Positions 56,834 through 64,000 of a DNA stretch of 64,000 bases are shown piece after piece (the stretch's first letter is position 1; each line of letters starts with the position of its first letter). The DNA is taken from NCBI RefSeq assembly GCF_001641615.1, contig NZ_LRRU01000022.1, positions 62,001 through 126,000 of the forward strand. The letters run 5' to 3'. The translations under genes were made by a program, and so were the position numbers. Under the pieces are notes generated by a model, which saw nothing but the letters and a program-made list of their open reading frames with translations, was not told where the DNA came from and made no database searches. The stretch comes from Pseudoalteromonas gelatinilytica (lineage in GTDB: Bacteria > Pseudomonadota > Gammaproteobacteria > Enterobacterales > Alteromonadaceae).

Positions 56834-57769
56834 ATGGCGGGTTACTTTTCTATTTTCTTAGTGTTGCTAACGCTAGGCTCAGGATTAATTTGGTTAATCG
56901 ACCACTTTATGTTTGCGCCAAAACGTCAGCAGCGCATTGCCCTTGCTCAAAATGCAGCAGGTGGTGAATTAGACGAAGAAACCGCAGCATTAATTGCGCC
57001 TGAGCCAAGTATCACTGAAACGGCTAAGTCAATTTTTCCGATGATTGCAGCGATTACGATTTTTCGCTCTTTCATTTTTGAACCGTTTCAAATTCCATCT
57101 GGCTCAATGATGCCAACCCTATTAGTGGGTGACTTCATTTTGGTACAGAAGTACTCATACGGCATCAAAGACCCAATTTGGCGCAGCCAGTTAGTTGATG
57201 TAAGTGAACCTGAGCGTGGTGATATTGTGGTATTTAAATACCCATTAGACGAGCGTGTTGATTACATTAAACGTACGATTGGTTTACCGGGCGATAAAAT
57301 TGTTTATCGCAATAAGCACCTTTATATTCAGCCAAAATGTGCAGAAGGTGTGACGCAGCAAGGTGATTTGCTGTGTAATGAATACAACAAAATTGATATG
57401 GAAATCCTCAATAGTGACGAGTTCAAGCAGGGTTCGATGAATTTAGTGCGCTTAGAAGAAAACCTAAGCACAGTGAATCATAATATTTTGATTAACCCGC
57501 AAGCTCCTGAAATGAAAGGCCGTTATTATCAACAACCGGGTACACGCTCAGACGAGTGGGTTGTTCCTGCCGATCATTATTTCATGATGGGTGATAACCG
57601 TGATAATAGCCAAGACAGTCGCTTTTGGGGCTTTGTACCAAAAGAAAACTTGGTAGGTAAAGCCGTCTTTATATGGATGAGTTTTGAATTTGAAAATGGC
57701 CCAGATGACTTTTTACCAGGCTGGGTTCCAACTGGTGTTCGTTTTGAACGCCTAGGTAATATTCAGTAA
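56834..57769 (+). CDS. lepB: Signal peptidase I
   Basis: 311 residues (E. coli 324). Two N-terminal helices, catalytic S91 (PSGSMMPTL) and K146 (VDYIKRT), both at E. coli numbering. Cleaves secretory signal peptides on the outer face of the membrane. 26 bp after lepA. Confidence 0.96.
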   Translation: MAGYFSIFLVLLTLGSGLIWLIDHFMFAPKRQQRIALAQNAAGGELDEETAALIAPEPSITETAKSIFPMIAAITIFRSFIFEPFQIPSGSMMPTLLVGDFILVQKYSYGIKDPIWRSQLVDVSEPERGDIVVFKYPLDERVDYIKRTIGLPGDKIVYRNKHLYIQPKCAEGVTQQGDLLCNEYNKIDMEILNSDEFKQGSMNLVRLEENLSTVNHNILINPQAPEMKGRYYQQPGTRSDEWVVPADHYFMMGDNRDNSQDSRFWGFVPKENLVGKAVFIWMSFEFENGPDDFLPGWVPTGVRFERLGNIQ

Positions 57770-57771
57770 CG

Positions 57772-58449
57772 ATGAAAAAAAACGTAACAGAGTTATACAA
57801 CAAAATAGGTTATACATTTACTGATCAAGCTTTGCTTGAGCAGGCAATGACGCACCGCAGTCATAAAGGCCAACATAATGAGCGCTTAGAGTTTCTGGGC
57901 GATTCAATTTTGAGCTTTGTGATTGCGAATGCGCTTTATACTAAATTTCCAAAAGCACGCGAAGGTGATTTAAGCCGCATGCGTTCGACCCTAGTGCGAG
58001 GTCAAACCTTGGCTGAATTTGGCCTTGAGTTTGGCTTAGGCGATTACTTACGCTTAGGTCCGGGTGAGCTTAAAAGCGGTGGTTTTCGCCGTGAATCAAC
58101 CCTTGCTGATGCCGTAGAGGCGATTATTGGTGCGGTGTTCTTAGACTCAAACATTGAACAATGTGGTGAGTTAATTTTAAGTTGGTACGAGTCGCGTCTT
58201 GACGCAATTTCACCGGGCTTAAATCAAAAAGATCCGAAAACATTACTTCAAGAATACTTACAAGCGCGCAAATTATCGTTACCTGGCTACACTGTAATTG
58301 ATACAAAAGGCCAAGCGCACAATCAAACATTCACGGTTGAATGTATTGTTGAAGGGATGGATAGCATTATCTCAGTAGGTAGCTCACGTCGTAAAGCTGA
58401 GCAAAAAGCCGCTGAAAAAGCCTTAAAGATACTTAAAAATGAATCTTGA
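57772..58449 (+). CDS. rnc: Ribonuclease III
   Basis: 225 residues (E. coli 226). RNase III signature [14 protein letters not shown] and second acidic site in [10 protein letters not shown], then C-terminal dsRBD. Processes rRNA and structured mRNAs. 2 bp after lepB; overlaps era by 11 bp. Confidence 0.96.
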   Translation: MKKNVTELYNKIGYTFTDQALLEQAMTHRSHKGQHNERLEFLGDSILSFVIANALYTKFPKAREGDLSRMRSTLVRGQTLAEFGLEFGLGDYLRLGPGELKSGGFRRESTLADAVEAIIGAVFLDSNIEQCGELILSWYESRLDAISPGLNQKDPKTLLQEYLQARKLSLPGYTVIDTKGQAHNQTFTVECIVEGMDSIISVGSSRRKAEQKAAEKALKILKNES

Positions 58450-59371
58450 TGATTTAATTAGCAAAGAACCTGCAGAGCTAGATACGCACTGTGGGATGGT
58501 TGCCATTGTTGGCCGCCCAAATGTAGGTAAATCAACCTTACTTAACTATATTGTTGAGCAAAAGGTGTCTATTACTTCTCGTAAGCCACAAACCACGCGT
58601 CACCGTATTATGGGTATTCATACCGAAGGTAAATACCAGGCTGTTTATGTGGATACACCAGGCTTACACGTAGAAGAAAAACGCGCAATTAACCGTTTAA
58701 TGAACCGTGCTGCATCAAGCTCAATTGGCGATGTAGAACTGATCATCTTTGTGGTTGAAGGCACACACTGGAACGAAGACGATGAGATGGTACTTAACAA
58801 AGTACGTCAAAGTGGTCGCCCAGTGTTATTAGTTATGAATAAAATTGACCAAGTGAAAGACCGCGATTTAGTGCTTCCGCACATGCATTTCTTGGGCAAT
58901 AAGTTTGATTTTGTTGGTATTATTCCTGTTTCTGCGAAGCAAGGTAAAAATATTGAATTAATCAAACAAGAAGTAACCAAACGTCTGCCGCTTTGTGAGT
59001 TTTACTTCCCTGAAGATTACGTTACGGACCGCTCAATGCGTTTTATGGCGGCAGAAGTGATCCGTGAAAAGCTGATGCGCTTTATGGGCGATGAGTTACC
59101 GTACTCAGTGACCGTTGAGATCGAGCAGTTTAAATGGCAAGAAAACGGCGTTTGGCAAATCAATGGTTTGATCCTAGTTGAGCGTGAAACGCAAAAGCGT
59201 ATGGTGATCGGCAATAAAGGCGAAAAGCTTAAAGTGATTGGCCGTGAAGCCCGTAAAGATCTTGAAGGCATGCTTGATAACAAAGTGTTTTTAGAACTTT
59301 GGGTAAAAGTGAAATCAGGTTGGGCCGATGATGAGCGTGCACTACGTAGCCTTGGCTATGGTGAAGACTAA
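58439..59371 (+). CDS. era: GTPase Era
   Basis: 310 residues (E. coli 301). G1 [17 protein letters not shown] motifs and a C-terminal KH RNA-binding domain ([17 protein letters not shown]). 16S rRNA maturation factor. Start overlaps rnc. Confidence 0.96.
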   Translation: MNLDDLISKEPAELDTHCGMVAIVGRPNVGKSTLLNYIVEQKVSITSRKPQTTRHRIMGIHTEGKYQAVYVDTPGLHVEEKRAINRLMNRAASSSIGDVELIIFVVEGTHWNEDDEMVLNKVRQSGRPVLLVMNKIDQVKDRDLVLPHMHFLGNKFDFVGIIPVSAKQGKNIELIKQEVTKRLPLCEFYFPEDYVTDRSMRFMAAEVIREKLMRFMGDELPYSVTVEIEQFKWQENGVWQINGLILVERETQKRMVIGNKGEKLKVIGREARKDLEGMLDNKVFLELWVKVKSGWADDERALRSLGYGED

Positions 59372-59388
59372 GTAAAGTCCTACACGCC

Positions 59389-60075
59389 ATGGATAGCGAA
59401 TTCTACACAGCATACTTGCTGCACCGACGTCCATTTAGTGACTCGCAAGTCATGCTTGATATGCTGGTAGAAGGCGTAGGTCAGCTAAGAATGCTGGCTC
59501 GCATTAGTGGCCGCCAGGCCACTAAACATAAAGCACAATTACAACCTTTCCAATCACTGCTTGTACAATACAGCGGTAAGTCTGATTTAAAATACATCAA
59601 TCGTTTTGAGCCCCATGGCGGGCAAACAATGTTAAAAGGCACCGAGCTCTATTGCGGCTTCTATATGAACGAATTAACCAATCGTATCGTACCTATCAAT
59701 GAGCCGATGGAAAGCGTTTATCATTTGTATAAACAGCATCTTGACGAGTTATCAACCACTAAAAACCTACAAGCAGTGCTGCGTTCTTACGAGTTTCAAC
59801 TTTTAGAGATGCTGGGTTATGGCGTTGATTTTAGCGTTGATGCCGAAGGGGATGAAATAAACGATGCAGCAAATTACCAGTACTTTGCTGAATACGGTTT
59901 TTTACTGCATGACGACCCTCATAGTGGTTTTTCAGGAAAGCAATTAAATGCCATAGCGGCTCATGACTTTAGCGCCCCTGATGTGTTATATATGGCAAAG
60001 CAATTAAGTCGATACCTACTCAAGCCTTTACTTGGCAAAAAGCCATTAAAAAGCCGTGAGTTATTTATTAAGTAG
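59389..60075 (+). CDS. recO: DNA repair protein RecO
   Basis: 228 residues. OB-fold N-terminus with the typical AYLLHRRPFSDSQVMLDML and a helical C-terminal domain. RecFOR pathway recombination mediator. 17 bp after era; no zinc motif, as in the gammaproteobacterial type. Confidence 0.93.
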   Translation: MDSEFYTAYLLHRRPFSDSQVMLDMLVEGVGQLRMLARISGRQATKHKAQLQPFQSLLVQYSGKSDLKYINRFEPHGGQTMLKGTELYCGFYMNELTNRIVPINEPMESVYHLYKQHLDELSTTKNLQAVLRSYEFQLLEMLGYGVDFSVDAEGDEINDAANYQYFAEYGFLLHDDPHSGFSGKQLNAIAAHDFSAPDVLYMAKQLSRYLLKPLLGKKPLKSRELFIK

Positions 60076-60118
60076 GCTGATGAACAGCCTTGAATCGTTG
60101 TTTTAAACAGGTAAAAAA

Positions 60119-60850
60119 ATGAAAGATATTCTTCTTGGTGTAAACGTTGATCACATTGCCACTTTACGCCAAGCGCGTGGCACGAGTTACCCAGATCCTG
60201 CGCATGCTGCAGCTGTTGCAGAGCATGCTGGTGCAGATGGTATCACCATTCATTTGCGTGAAGACCGTCGTCACATTCAAGACCGCGACGTATATGTGAT
60301 GGCAAAAACGATTCAAACACGTATGAATCTTGAGATTGCAGTCACCGATGAAATGATCGACATCGCCCTTGAAGTGAAACCTGCTTATGTTTGTTTAGTG
60401 CCTGAAAAGCGTGAAGAGCTTACCACTGAGGGTGGCCTTGATGTTGTGGGTAATTTTGAAAAAGTAAAAGCAGCTACAGAAAAGCTAACAGCAGCAGGAA
60501 TTAAGGTTTCGTTATTCATTGATGCTGACAACGCGCAACTTGACGCTGCAAAAGCATGTAATGCTCCTTACGTTGAAATTCACACCGGTGCTTATGCCGA
60601 TGCTGAAAATGACGAAGAGCTTCACACTGAGCTTGAGCGCATTCGTAGCGGCGTACAATATGCTGATAGCCTAGGTTTAATCGTAAATGCAGGTCATGGT
60701 CTTCATTATCACAATGTAAAACCCATTGCGGCAATGCCAGAAATTTATGAGTTAAACATTGGTCATGCGATTATTGCCCGTGCAGCGATTGATGGTTTAG
60801 AAAAAGCAGTCAGCGATATGAAACGTTTAATGATTGAAGCAAGACTTTAG
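60119..60850 (+). CDS. pdxJ: Pyridoxine 5'-phosphate synthase
   Basis: 243 residues (E. coli 243). TIM barrel; [20 protein letters not shown] at the N-terminus is the family signature. Last step of de novo vitamin B6 synthesis. The acpS gene that follows pdxJ in E. coli is not present here; a terminator follows instead. Confidence 0.96.
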   Translation: MKDILLGVNVDHIATLRQARGTSYPDPAHAAAVAEHAGADGITIHLREDRRHIQDRDVYVMAKTIQTRMNLEIAVTDEMIDIALEVKPAYVCLVPEKREELTTEGGLDVVGNFEKVKAATEKLTAAGIKVSLFIDADNAQLDAAKACNAPYVEIHTGAYADAENDEELHTELERIRSGVQYADSLGLIVNAGHGLHYHNVKPIAAMPEIYELNIGHAIIARAAIDGLEKAVSDMKRLMIEARL

Positions 60851-60888
60851 CTGACGGCTTTAATAAGAGCCAGCAAATTTCAATACTG

Positions 60889-60920
60889 AACGCGGTGGAG
60901 ATAATATCCACCGCGTTTTT
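60889..60920 (+). terminator. Terminator after pdxJ
   Basis: Arms AACGCGGTGGA and TCCACCGCGTT, 7-nt loop, then T-run. Confidence 0.9.
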
Positions 60921-61245
60921 ATTTGTTCAGGTAAACAATAAATTCTGAGAGGTAGGATGATAACAGTGGCGATAGGCAGAGTAGGGTTACTATGTAATGA
61001 TGTTTTTTCTTGAAACTTTTCAAAACACCATCATCTATGGCCGAAAATTCACCTTTCTTAACTGAATGAAACACAATTGAGTTAGGTTTTACTCCCATTA
61101 AACGGGCTTTATTCTCGTATTCTTGCCATTGCTCTGTGTAATTGATCTTTACGTAATCGTTTACCATTCCACCAAGCTTTTTATAACTGAGAATAAACCA
61201 AAAGAACGATAATGATGTAAAAATCAAAAATAAAATAAAAAACAT
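60919..61245 (-). CDS. Two-helix membrane protein of unknown function
   Basis: 108 residues, one N-terminal helix (1-18), a hydrophilic middle (about 25-80) and a C-terminal helix (about 83-100). AAGGAAG precedes the ATG. 28 bp downstream of barA on the same strand. I do not recognise it. Confidence 0.5.
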   Translation of the reverse strand: MFFILFLIFTSLSFFWFILSYKKLGGMVNDYVKINYTEQWQEYENKARLMGVKPNSIVFHSVKKGEFSAIDDGVLKSFKKKHHYIVTLLCLSPLLSSYLSEFIVYLNK

Positions 61246-61273
61246 TAATCTTCCTTGATATTCATGCTAACTT

Positions 61274-64000
61274 TTATCGTTGTTGCTCAACCATTCCCGC
61301 ATCACTTAACAAATTATTCAGCTCATCAATTAGCTCAAATAATTCAGGTTCAATGTAATTTAAATCGCAATCGCTTTTTAATGCTGTTTCGAGGGTTTCT
61401 GCGAGGGATTTAAGTTTGGGGACGCCGGTGTAACAACATGCGCCATGGAACTTGTGGACTATGCTAAGTACATGTTCACAGTCTTCTTTTTCTATAGCTT
61501 CATTGAGTAGGCGTAAGGTCTCAGGCACGCTGAGTAATAGCATGTTGAGCATTTCAAGCGCTAGCTCTTCTTTACCGCCAGCGCGTTGAAGTGCCAATTG
61601 CCAATCGAGGCGGGCGCTTTCAAATGGGGGCTCTGAAGCTACTGTGGCAGTTTTGCTGCGTTCGCGATTAATCGGCGATTGCGGGCTATGATCGCTGATT
61701 ATTTGTTTTAGCATATCTTCATCAATAGGCTTAGTTAAGTAGCCTTTAAAGCCATCTTTAAGCAGTTGCTCTTTTTCACCTGCTAAGGCGTGAGCGGTTA
61801 CCGCAATGATAGGCGTATCTTCATTAAGAGATGACTCACGTATGAGTTTGCATGCTGTAATACCATCCATAATTGGCATTTGGATGTCCATGAAAATCAG
61901 GTCATATTTGTGGCTTTTACTTAAGCTGTAAGCTTGTGAGCCGTTGTGTGCGGTATCAATTAGCTCAATTTGTTCTTCAAGCAAGGTACAAATAAGTTTT
62001 AGGTTGGCATCGTTATCGTCAACAACCAGTACTTTTAGTGGTAATAACTTTTCATCACCTTGCTCAATATTATGCACCGGGTGATCAAGGCGGTAAGGCG
62101 CAGCAAGTACCTCACATAATTTACGGTGGTTAAGCGGTTTGCTCAAGCAAGCATCTGCACCACTACCAACAAAGGCTTCACGCATATTATGCGAAACGGT
62201 ATTGAGCATAATGTATAAATAATCAGTGACAGGGCGCACTGCTTTTACATAACTCTTCAGTTGCTGCATATCGTCGATTGTGGCGGTATGGCCAATAATA
62301 CAAATATCGTAGCTGAAGTCTTTGTTGATCTCATTTAAGAAGCTTTCTTCATCCATGCAGGCGGTAACGCGAGTTTGCCATTCATGCAGTAGCGATAACG
62401 TTGCTTGATGGGTATGCTCATGAGGCTCAAGATACAGAATACGTTTATTGATCAGTGATTGGGTCGGTAAGTCACTGGTAATTGAGTTACTTGGCGTTCT
62501 GAATACGGCATTAAACGTAAAGCAGGTACCATTACCAGGTGCTGAGTTTAGAGTAATGCGGCCATTCATCGCTTCAACAATATGTTTAGTGATGATTAAA
62601 CCAAGGCCTGTACCACCAAATTTACGGGTGATACTCGAGTCTGCTTGGCCAAATGGAGTAAATAGCGCATCTTGTTTATCCATTGGGATACCCACACCGG
62701 TGTCGGTCACAGACACCAAAATAGAGGCGCGCTCTTCATCCAATAAACGGTAGCCAACATCAACCTTGATAGAGCCTTTTTCAGTAAACTTAATGGCATT
62801 ACTTAACAGGTTGATCAAAATCTGTTTGAAGCGTGTCGGATCGCCAGTGAGGTTATCAGGCACTTGCGGGTGGATAAATATAGAGAGTTCAAGTTGCTTT
62901 TCGTGAGCACTTGGCGCCAGTAAGGTTAGTACTTCGTTTATATTATCACGGAGCTGAAACTGCATTGATTCTAGTTCCATGGCACCGGCTTCTAATTTCG
63001 AAAAGTCGAGAATATCACTGATAATAGTCATTAAGCTGTTAGCCGAAAGCTCGATGGTATCGAGATAATCTTTTTGATGCTTATTTAGCGGAGTCTTATA
63101 AAGCTGGCGTGTAAAACCAATTACACCATTTAACGGTGTACGTAATTCGTGACTCATTTTAGCTAAGAAGTCAGATTTAACTCGGTTCGCATCTTGCGCG
63201 TCTTTTTTAGCAATACTTAACTGAATATTTTGGGTTTCGTATTGTTCGAGTGTTTCGCGATAATCTGAGGTTGCTTGGTCAATGTGTTTTTGCATCTCAT
63301 CACGTTGCATGACCATGGTTTCAGAAATGGTGTTTAAGCCTGCGCGTAGTAATTCAAACTCACCAAACATTTTTTGGTCAAGCCCCGTATCGACTTTACC
63401 TTCAATAAGCTTGTCGGTAGCTAGTACTAACTTATTAAGTGGCTGAATAAACATACGAGTCAATCTAAATGCTAGTACGGTCGCAAGTATTAGCGCCAGT
63501 AAAATTACCACGCCACTGACCAGTAAGGCTCGTTGCTGGCCAATAATGGCTTGTTGTTTATTGAGCATGATCACCACAGTACCTAGTGATGCTTGATAGC
63601 TGTGATGATTCCAAATCATGTCTTGGCGGCTATGATTAATTATCGCAGTAGAGAATGTTAGATAGTGCTCAGAATTTTGTACTTGAATGCCATCCATGCT
63701 GTTTGCATTGCTTTTGACAATTTCTTTGAATTCACTTTGGTATTTACTAAAAATCACCAACTCATTGTTTTCATCGAAAATAGCAATGGATTGGATAGCA
63801 GGGGAGTGTTTGTTATGTGTATGACTCACTAAGCGAGTTAATAAGGCTTTATCACGCTTTATTAAAGGCTGCTCAACGGCAATCGCGAGGGGCTCAATGA
63901 TAGTTACACCCTGCTGATATAAAATTTCATCGAGCTCAATGTAACGATTTATTGTAAAATAACCGCCCAGCAACAAGCCTATGATCACAGTCGGTATAAG
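61274..64000 (-). CDS. barA: Hybrid sensor histidine kinase BarA (5' end outside window)
   Basis: Partial, at least 908 residues; translation continues past the window edge (LIPTVIIGLLLGG), matching the E. coli BarA N-terminus, so the ATG at 63988 is not the start. Order: N-terminal helix, periplasmic sensor, second helix (about 155-175), HAMP, coiled coil with HIDQATSDYRETLEQYE, HisKA with MSHELRTPLNG, HATPase (FGGTGLGL), a degenerate receiver-like region, true receiver (VLVVDDNDAN, FMDIQMPIMDG, TKP) and C-terminal HPt (IVHKFHGACCYTG). Controls UvrY/CsrA; cognate regulator not in window. Confidence 0.94.
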   Translation of the reverse strand, partial: LIPTVIIGLLLGGYFTINRYIELDEILYQQGVTIIEPLAIAVEQPLIKRDKALLTRLVSHTHNKHSPAIQSIAIFDENNELVIFSKYQSEFKEIVKSNANSMDGIQVQNSEHYLTFSTAIINHSRQDMIWNHHSYQASLGTVVIMLNKQQAIIGQQRALLVSGVVILLALILATVLAFRLTRMFIQPLNKLVLATDKLIEGKVDTGLDQKMFGEFELLRAGLNTISETMVMQRDEMQKHIDQATSDYRETLEQYETQNIQLSIAKKDAQDANRVKSDFLAKMSHELRTPLNGVIGFTRQLYKTPLNKHQKDYLDTIELSANSLMTIISDILDFSKLEAGAMELESMQFQLRDNINEVLTLLAPSAHEKQLELSIFIHPQVPDNLTGDPTRFKQILINLLSNAIKFTEKGSIKVDVGYRLLDEERASILVSVTDTGVGIPMDKQDALFTPFGQADSSITRKFGGTGLGLIITKHIVEAMNGRITLNSAPGNGTCFTFNAVFRTPSNSITSDLPTQSLINKRILYLEPHEHTHQATLSLLHEWQTRVTACMDEESFLNEINKDFSYDICIIGHTATIDDMQQLKSYVKAVRPVTDYLYIMLNTVSHNMREAFVGSGADACLSKPLNHRKLCEVLAAPYRLDHPVHNIEQGDEKLLPLKVLVVDDNDANLKLICTLLEEQIELIDTAHNGSQAYSLSKSHKYDLIFMDIQMPIMDGITACKLIRESSLNEDTPIIAVTAHALAGEKEQLLKDGFKGYLTKPIDEDMLKQIISDHSPQSPINRERSKTATVASEPPFESARLDWQLALQRAGGKEELALEMLNMLLLSVPETLRLLNEAIEKEDCEHVLSIVHKFHGACCYTGVPKLKSLAETLETALKSDCDLNYIEPELFELIDELNNLLSDAGMVEQQR

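Noticed and set aside
1-64000. CRISPR array, prophage, tRNA or rRNA genes
   Set aside because: No regularly spaced repeats, phage genes, cloverleaf or rRNA-like sequence was recognised.

Overview
The window looks like a chromosomal segment of a marine gammaproteobacterium of the Alteromonadales, most likely Pseudoalteromonas or a close relative. This is inferred from moderate-to-low GC, E. coli-like gene blocks (rpoE-rseABC, lepA-lepB-rnc-era-recO-pdxJ, sdhE-ygfX next to nadB, cyoABCDE) with proteins close in length to E. coli, and a marine-type accessory set (betIBA with a TorF-type porin, Tat-exported dienelactone hydrolase, ricin-GH43 arabinanase, PepSY proteins). I see no tRNA, rRNA, CRISPR array, prophage or transposase gene.

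Layout. 1-2.5 kb: M14 carboxypeptidase and an orphan membrane gene behind a strong palindrome. 2.7-7.6 kb: cytochrome bo3 ubiquinol oxidase operon cyoABCD with cyoE behind a long RNA hairpin. 7.7-9.3 kb: a PilZ gene and a histone-deacetylase-like gene, preceded by a 209-bp repeat. 9.3-15.9 kb: ettA, then metA and a methionine synthase encoded as two adjacent in-frame polypeptides. 16-21.7 kb: a second copy of the 209-bp repeat in front of a diguanylate cyclase, then csbD-like, a solute-binding protein, hrpB and a small MBOAT-like gene. 21.7-25.6 kb: Old Yellow Enzyme, LysR regulator, MFS exporter and an NTF2-like secreted protein; one 15-bp palindrome recurs upstream of the first two transcription units. 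25.9-31.7 kb: betI-betB-betA, a shortened BCCT-like transporter and a porin. 31.7-41.8 kb: mixed metabolic, envelope and regulatory genes (Tat hydrolase, MarR, RIO-like kinase, GH43, PepSY pair under a Fur-like site, mscS, lrgAB, crotonase). 42-48 kb: RND efflux pair, dsDNA-mimic protein, DUF481 barrel. 48-52 kb: slyD, ygfZ, sdhE-ygfX, nadB. 52-64 kb: rpoE-rseABC, lepA, lepB, rnc, era, recO, pdxJ and, running off the right edge, the BarA hybrid kinase.

How parts fit together: the methionine block converts homoserine via MetA (under MetJ-like boxes) and remethylates homocysteine via the two-part MetH. The bet cluster would move choline across outer membrane (TorF porin) and inner membrane (BCCT-like protein) and oxidise it to glycine betaine under BetI. 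RpoE-RseABC handles envelope stress and appears autoregulated. The most unusual observations are the two 94%-identical, 209-bp MITE-like repeats lying in the same orientation 27-34 bp upstream of two c-di-GMP genes, a third related-ended element upstream of rpoE, the split metH, the shortened BCCT-like transporter behind a G7 tract, and the cyoD-cyoE hairpin. None proves a new system; each is stated with a test.
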